Part shown: positions 1 to 5,854 of the stretch, piece after piece
Numbering within the stretch: position 1 is the first letter of the stretch
Layout of the letters: each line of letters opens with the position of its first letter
Assembly (NCBI GenBank): GCA_013375455.1
Contig: JABXJT010000095.1
Coordinates: 1-18,370 of the forward strand
Length of the DNA stretch: 18,370 bases
From: Candidatus Helarchaeota archaeon
GTDB taxonomy: Archaea; Asgardarchaeota; Lokiarchaeia; Helarchaeales; HEL-GB-A
Reading direction: 5' to 3'
Notes under the pieces: model-generated
What the model was told of the DNA's origin: nothing
What the model saw: only the letters and a program-made list of their open reading frames with translations
Databases searched by the model: none
Translations under genes and position numbers: made by a program

Positions 1-72
1 AGCAGGGGCGCGTGGGGTAGGAGCAGGGGCGCGTGGGGTAGGAGCAGGGGCGCGTGGGGTAGGAGCAGGGGC
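1..72. repeat. 21-bp tandem repeat encoding PTPRAPA
   Basis: Three identical 21-bp units lie at 1-21, 22-42 and 43-63, followed by a partial unit at 64-72. They start at the window edge, so more copies may lie to the left. They are in frame with the minus-strand gene and encode a seven-residue Pro/Ala/Thr/Arg linker unit. The exact identity of the copies suggests recent slippage or expansion. Confidence 0.9.
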
Positions 73-702
73 TGGTATAGGAGGTCTAACGGAAATTTCT
101 TCGATGCGTTTGTCGCGTTCTTTAACTTTTTCAAGAAGGTCCATTGATTCTTCCCTTTTTTCCTTTAGATCCTCCGAAATGCGCTCGATTAAATTATTTT
201 TTTCGTTAATAATGTCGTTAAGGTCTGTAATTTCCTTATTTTTTTCTTCGATAATATTATTAAGATTGTCTATTACTCGATTCTTCTCATCTAATGTGTC
301 TGACATAGCTCCGCCGCGATCTGAGGAACTTTTCAAACGATCTTCGGCAAGTGTTAAGGATTGAGTTTTATCTTGTAGCTGATTTGTTAGAGTTTCAATT
401 TTTAATTCGGATTCTTTCGTGATGCTTTGAATTTTAGACATTAATTCTTCTTTCTCACGTTGAATTTTTTCCATCTCGGCGTCTAGACCAGTAACTTTTT
501 CGGTTTGGGCTTGCTCTTCAAGCTCTTTAATTCTTGACTTTGCTTCATTTAATGCAGCTTTTAAATTTATTGCAGTATTATCAGACTCCGCTAATTCTTG
601 TTCCATCGCTTCGATTTTATCTTTGTTGTCCAATAATAACTGTCCTACGACTTTCCAATCTTTCTCCGGATCTTTTTCGACTTTCTTCCAATCAATCACC
701 AT
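1..702 (-). CDS. Coiled-coil protein with Pro/Ala-rich repeat linker (C-terminus beyond window)
   Basis: The frame is open on the minus strand from an ATG at 700-702 to base 1 (234 codons visible) and continues off the left edge. The protein begins MVIDWKKVEKDPEKDW. Residues about 20-205 are almost entirely charged heptad-like helix rich in Glu, Lys, Leu and Asn (for example NNIIEEKNKEITDL), which indicates a long coiled coil. From about residue 208 it turns into a low-complexity linker of repeated PTPRAPA units encoded by a 21-bp DNA repeat. No signal peptide or membrane segment is visible, so it is probably cytosolic. The neighbouring gene at 970-3240 has a very similar Pro/Ala/Thr/Arg linker before its last zinc ribbon, so a small folded domain may follow here too (inference). 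The upstream region carries a duplicated TATA-like element. The function is not recognised. Confidence 0.85.
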   Translation of the reverse strand, partial: MVIDWKKVEKDPEKDWKVVGQLLLDNKDKIEAMEQELAESDNTAINLKAALNEAKSRIKELEEQAQTEKVTGLDAEMEKIQREKEELMSKIQSITKESELKIETLTNQLQDKTQSLTLAEDRLKSSSDRGGAMSDTLDEKNRVIDNLNNIIEEKNKEITDLNDIINEKNNLIERISEDLKEKREESMDLLEKVKERDKRIEEISVRPPIPAPAPTPRAPAPTPRAPAPTPRAPA

Positions 703-755
703 AGGAAACGCCTCTAATTTCTCAGCTTTTCTCAGTTTTTTAAATAAATCGCTAG

Positions 756-850
756 GTAAACCGTTAGTTTATTAGCGGTTTACTTAAAAAACTAAATCAT
801 ATATATTTGTTTATTAACGGTTTACTTAGAAGATTAAATCATATATATTT
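756..850. promoter_or_regulatory. 42-bp tandem duplication with inverted repeat and TATA-like boxes
   Basis: Two 42-bp units (767-808 and 809-850) are nearly identical, with about five differences. Each contains CGGTTTAC (776-783 and 818-825) and an AT-rich box ending in ATATATATTT. GTAAACCG at 756-763 is the exact reverse complement of CGGTTTAC at 776-783, giving a dyad with 8-bp arms just upstream of the first repeat. Read on the minus strand, the AT-rich boxes are possible TATA boxes for the coiled-coil gene starting at 702. On the plus strand the second box precedes a Shine-Dalgarno-like AGAGGAGGAAC. The arrangement looks like a duplicated promoter/operator; the binding protein is unknown. 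Confidence 0.5.
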
Positions 851-896
851 GTATTTTTGTTTTAAATCGACAAAAGAGGAGGAACTAATTTAAACA

Positions 897-959
897 ATGA
901 TAATAAAAAACGGGGGATTATTTTTCAAGCGCCTGTTTCGTGCAATAAAAAAAAAATAA
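897..959 (+). CDS. Possible 20-residue cationic small protein
   Basis: A short plus-strand frame runs from ATG at 897 to TAA at 957-959 and encodes MIIKNGGLFFKRLFRAIKKK. A strong purine-rich motif, AGAGGAGGAAC (875-884), resembles a Shine-Dalgarno sequence but lies about 14 nt from the ATG, longer than usual. A TATA-like TATATATTT (842-850) lies about 25-30 nt upstream of that motif. The peptide would be basic and amphipathic. Its last codons coincide with an A-run that also serves as the probable terminator of the convergent gene. It may equally be a chance ORF; conservation would decide. Confidence 0.25.
   Translation: MIIKNGGLFFKRLFRAIKKK
946..957 (-). terminator. T-rich terminator downstream of the 756-aa gene
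   Basis: On the minus strand, a run of ten T residues (A947-956 on the plus strand) follows the stop codon of the 970-3240 gene by about 13 nt. Archaeal RNA polymerase terminates at T-tracts without needing a strong hairpin, and no clear stem precedes this one. Confidence 0.5.
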
Positions 960-969
960 GGGGGAAAGA

Positions 970-3240
970 CTATAGTTCAAGAGCGCGTCTACCAAGGATT
1001 TTGTTACAATTCGGACAAGGAGCGTTGTAGCCTTTTTTAAGGTTCTTCACCGTTTTTTCTGGAAGCGGGAAATCACAGAAAGGACATAAAAAGCCGGTAG
1101 GTTCAATGCCCGGTTTTGCTCCTGGGGCTGCTGGGGCTGGCGCCGGAGTTGGTGCTCTGGCAGGGGCTGGCGCCGGAGTTGGTGCTCTGGCAGGGGCTGG
1201 CGCGGGAGTTGGTACGGCCGCGGCAGCTGCAGCTTTTTGGGCTGCCGCTTCACATTGGGTAATTTTTGTGCTAATTTCTTGGAGTTTTGCACTATCATTT
1301 ATCTTAGTAGCCAATTGCCGTGCTTGTACAAATTTTTGTATTGCCTCATCAAATTTTTGTTCTGACAAGAGAATGTCAGCTTTACTCATAAATTCAGCCA
1401 AGCTTCTCCCGAAAATAGCATTTTGAACTTCTTTTATTCGTGATTCAGCTTTATTAATAGATTCTGCATCGTTAACAGATTGTCCTAGTTTGACAACTTC
1501 TCTATAATAACTGAGAGCTGTTTCAAGATTTTGACTTTGAAAGTTGCTCTCGGCATTTTGGAGTGTTGCGCTTATTTTAACCTCTGTATCACATACCTTG
1601 ATTTTTTGTTGTAATTCGTTAATGAGGGGCTGGTTTGCTATCTGATTGGCGAGATTTAAGGCATTTTTATATGATCCGGCAGCTGAACCGTAGTCTTTAG
1701 ATTGTAATTGTGCATTAGCCGAAGTCATAATTTCTTGGATTTGTTTCATAGCAGGACCGTATCTACACTCTTGAATCTTTTGCTCGAAAAAGCGCTGGGC
1801 ATCTGCATCACCTAATTGGCTTGCAATAACTGCAGCTTCCCTGTAGTATTGTTCGGCTTCTTCAAATCTATCGATTTTAAATTGTTTTTCAGCTTTAGAA
1901 GAGGCTTCTTTGAGTTTATTTTTCAGTGGAACCGATTCACAATCGCTGACTTTTTGCTCCAGTAAGGTAATAATCTCTTGCTCCCCAAGCTTCCTCTCTA
2001 GTTCTAAGGCTTGGACATAATTCTGCTTCGCTTCATCGTATCTTTCTTCCTTGAATAATTGATCACCTGTATTGATAAAACCTTCAATCTTGTCTGTTAC
2101 GATTAGTTCCGCGCATTTCCGGATTCGCGTATTAATACTTTTTAGCATTTCAGAATCATTGATTTTCTTTGCAAGATCAATTGCAATTTTATACTCCTTG
2201 ATAGCATCATCGTAGGATTTTTGCCTGAAATAATCGTCAGCACTTTTCATAATTCCTTGAATTTTTATTTTTCTGAAATTCAGCATGCTAGCTTCAGCTT
2301 TTCCTTCTAATTGTTTGGCATATCCCGTATCATCTAATAAAGAAGCCTTCTGTGCAGCCTGCCGGTATTGTGAAGCAGCAAGATCGTAATTTTTTGCTTG
2401 TGCGCTCTGGTCGGCTTGTGAAACTAATTCTGTTAACTCTCTCTTTGTTTGAACAGATATAGGTTCCTCTGATACGGGTGTGACGGCTACAGGTGCTTTG
2501 AAACCCTTAAGTATCTTCAAACATTTAGGACAAAAAGTGTTACTTCCACGTTGAAGAACCTTGAGGCGTGGTTCCGGTATGGCAGCTTTACAAAAGGGAC
2601 AGCGACCTTCCATCAAATCGGACGGAACTTCTTCCACCACTGCAGGGGGAGCTACTGCCTTTGCAGGAGCGGAAGGAGCTGTAATTTCGACGCCTGCGGG
2701 TTTAACTGCAGCTTTCACTTCGGTAGCTGCTGCAGGTATTGCAGGAATCGGTGCTGCAACGGGGGGTTTCATTTCAATAGCTGGGGGTTTCACTTCCATC
2801 TTAGGCATTTTCATTTCTAATGGTTGATAAAGCGACACTTTACTAAAAAAATCAGGTGTATTTACAAGCCTGAACATCAGAAATTCAAAAATTTCAGCAT
2901 CGGTCCTACAGATCTCTGCAAAGTCGCGCGGCCATAATCCGACTATATGGTATCCACCACTTTCCATTCTTCTGAATAAGACCCCGAAATCTAAGTTTTC
3001 CTTGAGAGATTTAGCGACAATAAATACGAATTGACCCCCTAAATCTTGACCAGAAGGTAGTCTCACATCTCTTAGGGTTTCATTGAGATGGTAATATCGT
3101 TTCTCTTGAATTAATCGTCCAACGTCAAAAATAAAACGTTCAGAGAAGATAACCTCTCCAAGTATTCTCTCTGCAGCGAAAAACGACAGCGAAACATCAG
3201 TTTCTGGATCGGCTTCGCTTGCAAATTTTACGTTTAGCAT
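970..3240 (-). CDS. Zinc-ribbon / TPR-repeat scaffold protein
   Basis: This is a 756-residue protein. Residues 1-145 form an unrecognised alpha/beta domain. Residues 146-210 are a Pro/Ala/Lys/Met-rich linker. The first zinc ribbon has C214, C217, C237 and C240; the second, at the C-terminus, has C719, C722, C742 and C745. Both follow the same pattern: CPFC, a spacer with PE and a Lys/Gly-rich turn, CPxC, then KIL. Between them lie seven TPR-like units starting near residues 276, 334, 392, 450, 508, 563 and 621, mostly 58 residues apart; one unit begins ADDYFRQKSYDDAIKEY. A PAPAPARAPT repeat linker (about 676-706) precedes the last ribbon. The start is supported by AGGAGAG about 5 nt upstream on the minus strand. 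There is no signal or TM segment, so it is a likely cytosolic scaffold binding partners through the repeats. The partner is unknown, but a matching TPR unit ends the surface protein at 12812-17590. Confidence 0.9.
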   Translation of the reverse strand: MLNVKFASEADPETDVSLSFFAAERILGEVIFSERFIFDVGRLIQEKRYYHLNETLRDVRLPSGQDLGGQFVFIVAKSLKENLDFGVLFRRMESGGYHIVGLWPRDFAEICRTDAEIFEFLMFRLVNTPDFFSKVSLYQPLEMKMPKMEVKPPAIEMKPPVAAPIPAIPAAATEVKAAVKPAGVEITAPSAPAKAVAPPAVVEEVPSDLMEGRCPFCKAAIPEPRLKVLQRGSNTFCPKCLKILKGFKAPVAVTPVSEEPISVQTKRELTELVSQADQSAQAKNYDLAASQYRQAAQKASLLDDTGYAKQLEGKAEASMLNFRKIKIQGIMKSADDYFRQKSYDDAIKEYKIAIDLAKKINDSEMLKSINTRIRKCAELIVTDKIEGFINTGDQLFKEERYDEAKQNYVQALELERKLGEQEIITLLEQKVSDCESVPLKNKLKEASSKAEKQFKIDRFEEAEQYYREAAVIASQLGDADAQRFFEQKIQECRYGPAMKQIQEIMTSANAQLQSKDYGSAAGSYKNALNLANQIANQPLINELQQKIKVCDTEVKISATLQNAESNFQSQNLETALSYYREVVKLGQSVNDAESINKAESRIKEVQNAIFGRSLAEFMSKADILLSEQKFDEAIQKFVQARQLATKINDSAKLQEISTKITQCEAAAQKAAAAAAVPTPAPAPARAPTPAPAPARAPTPAPAPAAPGAKPGIEPTGFLCPFCDFPLPEKTVKNLKKGYNAPCPNCNKILGRRALEL
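1131..1213. repeat. 30-bp tandem repeat encoding a Pro/Ala/Arg linker
   Basis: There are two full 30-bp units (1131-1160 and 1161-1190, one difference) and a third partial unit from 1191 to about 1213. They lie in frame in the minus-strand 756-aa gene and encode PAPAPARAPT units. The composition resembles the 21-bp repeat at 1-72, which suggests the same kind of linker arose or spread in two adjacent genes. Confidence 0.85.
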
Positions 3241-3358
3241 GGTTCTCTCCTTTCGGGTAAGTTATTAAAATTCAGATACAATTAATTTTTATCTTTAATA
3301 CTGACCTTTAAAAAATTTAACGACTACATTTAAATTTGTTCTTCATATAAGAAGGTGT

Positions 3359-4552
3359 TTATTCAGAAACAACTATGGAATCTAGTACATCTGAAAGCTT
3401 AGGACGTTTGGGTTTTTCGTCTGGATCAACAGATCCGACAATTTTGATTTCTGGTGTATTTTCGTCGAACCTATGAGAAGACCCGCGAACTTGAGTTCGA
3501 GGGGCTGCCATCGTGTATTTACTTAGATTGCTAACAATCTCCTGGCTTAGTGTTTTGATACTACTTGAGATGAACTGTTTTAATTCGGTGACTAATGTAG
3601 AAGTATCAAAAGATACTCTTTTGGAAGCTTTATTTGCGGGAATTGCTTGGGAGCCTATACTCTCTAAAACAACATTTTTGATATTCGATAGAAGTTGGCT
3701 CTCCGAAGTTATTGGTGAGGGGGGTTCAATGGGAATTTCCTTCTCTAATAGGGCTTTCGATTCATATTTTTTCAGGTATAAATCAAAAAGATATAATACT
3801 TGGTTAAATGCGAAATTATCAGTTATTTTCAGGTCGTCCAAGAGTTCTTTCGCATCCCCAAAAAAGACAGGTAGATCCTTAGTTACCCCTGAAAGAACAT
3901 TTTCGCAGAACTCTTTAAGCGTGATGATTCGCTTAGATTGGACGCTCTGCTCAATGACATCAGAACTTTTTAAATAGATTTTTGATTCTAATTTATCAAA
4001 GCGCCTGAGAAACTCCGATGCCTTGGATATTTCATCACCCAACAAATAATCAAGAAAGATGGATGAATATTCCAAGGCGGCAGCCCAAGAATTCAGCAAA
4101 TTACTTATTGTCAAACGTATTTCAATCGCACGATCAAAGTTTTTTGCATCTTCATAGATTTTTGCAACATACTGAAGTGAAATTATTATGAAGTAACGAC
4201 GAAGGGGATCGTTAATTTCAATTTTAAAATGGACAACAAGGTCCGTTAAAATTTGGATCATTTCGTGTTGATAATCTTCACAAACTTGTTTGTCACCAAT
4301 ATTGCTTAGAATTGTGAAATTTTTTTCATAAAATTCCAAGCCTTTTAAGAATGTATCTCTATCGTTTGATTCTATCCCCCTCAGGATAGTTTCTTTCATT
4401 TCATTTTGCATGGTTTTAATTAATTCCAGATAATTGGTTTGTGGCGTGGAAAAATCCTGTAAATCCTCCAAATTATTGAGTTCTTTTAATAAGTTGCCTG
4501 CGGTTTTCTCAATCTCGTCTAATTCGTTGAGTTTCTCATTCCTTTTGTCCAT
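3359..4552 (-). CDS. Helical protein of unknown function
   Basis: This is a 397-residue protein that I do not recognise. Residues 1-30 are charged and coiled-coil-like. Residues about 45-265 are alpha-helical, with one TPR-like hairpin around residues 125-155 (VAKIYEDAKNFDRAIEIRL). Residues 266-285 are a Pro/Glu linker. Residues 286-347 form another amphipathic helical stretch, and the tail to 397 is polar and probably disordered. No signal peptide, TM segment or catalytic motif is visible. It is divergently transcribed from the RagA-like GTPase gene across a 163-bp region, which makes co-regulation or a role as a GTPase partner possible (inference). A TATA-like TTTATATT on the minus strand lies 25-32 nt before the ATG, suggesting a leaderless transcript; there is no Shine-Dalgarno motif. 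Confidence 0.85.
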   Translation of the reverse strand: MDKRNEKLNELDEIEKTAGNLLKELNNLEDLQDFSTPQTNYLELIKTMQNEMKETILRGIESNDRDTFLKGLEFYEKNFTILSNIGDKQVCEDYQHEMIQILTDLVVHFKIEINDPLRRYFIIISLQYVAKIYEDAKNFDRAIEIRLTISNLLNSWAAALEYSSIFLDYLLGDEISKASEFLRRFDKLESKIYLKSSDVIEQSVQSKRIITLKEFCENVLSGVTKDLPVFFGDAKELLDDLKITDNFAFNQVLYLFDLYLKKYESKALLEKEIPIEPPSPITSESQLLSNIKNVVLESIGSQAIPANKASKRVSFDTSTLVTELKQFISSSIKTLSQEIVSNLSKYTMAAPRTQVRGSSHRFDENTPEIKIVGSVDPDEKPKRPKLSDVLDSIVVSE

Positions 4553-4576
4553 TACTTTTCATCATCAAATTCTTAA

Positions 4577-4584
4577 ATATAAAA
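4577..4584 (-). promoter_or_regulatory. TATA-like box of the 3359-4552 gene
   Basis: On the minus strand TTTATATT lies about 25-32 nt upstream of the ATG at 4552. That is the archaeal TATA-to-start-site distance, so transcription probably begins at or next to the start codon. Confidence 0.45.
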
Positions 4585-4590
4585 GTAAAA

Positions 4591-4609
4591 TAGAATCTAT
4601 ATCATTCTA
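4591..4609. promoter_or_regulatory. Dyad between divergent promoters, operator-like
   Basis: TAGAAT (4591-4596) and ATTCTA (4604-4609) form a perfect inverted repeat with a 7-nt spacer. The dyad sits just upstream of the minus-strand TATA box, between two divergent genes. It could be a regulator site, though short AT-rich dyads also arise by chance. Confidence 0.3.
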
Positions 4610-4681
4610 AATGTGAGTTACGATACATCACTTATTTATTTGAGTATAATTAAAATTTGTAAGCAGATTGAGAGAAACTTA

Positions 4682-4690
4682 ATTTATATT
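4682..4690 (+). promoter_or_regulatory. TATA-like box of the RagA-like GTPase gene
   Basis: ATTTATATT ends 26 nt before the ATG at 4716. This spacing fits a leaderless mRNA starting at 4716 and argues against the upstream TTG (4689) and GTG (4692) starts, which would lie in or against the promoter. A Shine-Dalgarno-like GGTGATC at 4691-4697 is about 18 nt from the ATG, too far for normal use. Confidence 0.45.
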
Positions 4691-4715
4691 GGTGATCAAA
4701 GGGAAGGCGATTCTA

Positions 4716-5624
4716 ATGTCAATTATTCAAAAAATACTATTCTGCGGGATAGATAATGCGGGTAAAACCTCTATTCTTCATGTTTTGAAAAAAAATTATA
4801 GTTTTTTAAATAAATTGAAGCCAACAAAAGGTATTGAACGTAGTAGATCTAAAATTTTAGATATTGATTTCGTATTATGGGATTTGGGAGGACAAGAACA
4901 GTATATTACGGAATATTTTGATCGAAAGGGATTTATTTTTACTGACTTGAGCGTCTTGTTCTTTGTAATTGATATACAAGATGAGCCGCGCTTTGATAAA
5001 GTTCTTATCTACTTCGAAAATATCATCTCTGTTTTAAACGAATTTAATCAATCCCCCAATATCATAATATTTTTACATAAAGTGGACCCAGATATTGAAC
5101 ATACGGAAAATGTGAGATTATTTACACAAGATCTTTATAAAAAAATTCGGAAATCAGCCAGTGGATTCAGTATTGCTTTTTTTCAAACTTCAATTTTTAA
5201 AAGATGGTCTATCATTGAAGCCTTTTCTTATGGAATTCGGACTTTATCTGAAGACCAAGTTAATTTATTATCTGATTATTTAGAGAGTTGGGGCGAATAT
5301 TTCGGAGCAAATGCGGTTCTAATGTTAAGTGCAGATGACATCGTAATTGGAGAGTATTCGACTGATGATTTCAGTGTGAAGAATTTAAAGAAATATCTGG
5401 ATGAACTTCGGAATATCTATTCCGTGTCGGAAAAACCAGTCATCTTGCGGATGAATGGAGATTTATTAACACTTAATCCATTAAACATAGGAAAATTTAC
5501 ACTTTATTTATTAAAATATACAAATAATCCTAAAATTACTGAAAAACATTTCACTCAGCCAATTCCAATAGAAAATCAAGATGATCTTGAAAATATTTTA
5601 CTAAACTTCTTTCAAAAAGTATGA
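4716..5624 (+). CDS. RagA/Gtr1-like small GTPase with C-terminal roadblock domain
   Basis: This is a GTPase of 302 residues counted from the ATG at 4716; an upstream TTG at 4689 would add nine. G1 is GIDNAGKT (11-18), the switch I Thr is T37 (KPTKGIE), G3 is WDLGGQ (55-60), G4 is HKVD (121-124), and a G5-like TSI is at 158-160. The His in place of Asn in G4 is a hallmark of RagA/Gtr1 (HKMD), while the G1 box resembles Arf. Residues about 181-302 follow a helix-strand-strand-helix-strands pattern (ANAVLMLSADDIVIGEYS), as in the roadblock domain by which Rag GTPases dimerise. The G3 Gln is present, so hydrolysis is plausible. There is no lipidation motif. It is the first gene of a plus-strand cluster with a second Rag-type GTPase and a membrane protein. 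Probable role: nucleotide-dependent switch working as a dimer with its neighbour (inference). Confidence 0.88.
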   Translation: MSIIQKILFCGIDNAGKTSILHVLKKNYSFLNKLKPTKGIERSRSKILDIDFVLWDLGGQEQYITEYFDRKGFIFTDLSVLFFVIDIQDEPRFDKVLIYFENIISVLNEFNQSPNIIIFLHKVDPDIEHTENVRLFTQDLYKKIRKSASGFSIAFFQTSIFKRWSIIEAFSYGIRTLSEDQVNLLSDYLESWGEYFGANAVLMLSADDIVIGEYSTDDFSVKNLKKYLDELRNIYSVSEKPVILRMNGDLLTLNPLNIGKFTLYLLKYTNNPKITEKHFTQPIPIENQDDLENILLNFFQKV

Positions 5625-5676
5625 AATAAGTAATTTATGGATTATTAATAACAAAAGTTTTTAAATTCTGATAGCC

Positions 5677-5850
5677 GAAGAGAGAAAAAAACATAAAAGG
5701 TATAAAGAGTAAAAAAAGTTAAAAAGAGAAAAGCAAGGAAAAAAAGACATAAAAGATAAAAATTTAGCAAACAAAGGCAAAAAAAGAAAAGAACGGTGAG
5801 AAAATAGAGAAAAAAATAAAAGGAGAGAAAATGAAAAGAAAGGAGAGAAA
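5677..5850 (+). other. Purine-rich leader upstream of the second GTPase
   Basis: This 174-nt stretch on the plus strand is nearly all A and G, with only about 22 pyrimidines by my count. A TATA-like TTTTTAAAT at 5658-5666 would place the transcript start near its left end, making it a long unstructured 5' leader. At its end AGGAGAGAAAATGA occurs twice (5821-5834 and 5841-5854). The first copy starts a seven-codon ORF (MKRKERK) whose TGA overlaps the real ATG at 5851. The minus strand is open but would encode a Phe/Leu/Ser-rich artefact. Confidence 0.5.
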
Positions 5851-5854
5851 ATGA
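5831..5854 (+). promoter_or_regulatory. Seven-codon upstream ORF overlapping the GTPase start
   Basis: ATG at 5831 is preceded by AGGAG with good spacing and reads MKRKERK to a TGA at 5852-5854 that overlaps the ATG at 5851 (ATGA). The same AGGAG-plus-ATG block is repeated 20 nt later for the GTPase itself. It could support translational coupling or be a by-product of a 20-bp duplication. Confidence 0.3.

Noticed and set aside
1..72. Short direct repeats as a CRISPR array
   Set aside because: The units are contiguous with no spacers and lie in frame in a coding region.
1106..1426. 106-aa plus-strand Gly/Ala-rich ORF
   Set aside because: It is antisense to the Pro/Ala linker of the 756-aa gene; the composition is a mirror of that repeat.
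4689..4715. TTG start giving nine extra residues on the RagA-like GTPase
   Set aside because: The TTG overlaps the probable TATA box and the extension adds nothing to the fold; the ATG at 4716 places the first beta strand right after the start, as in small GTPases.
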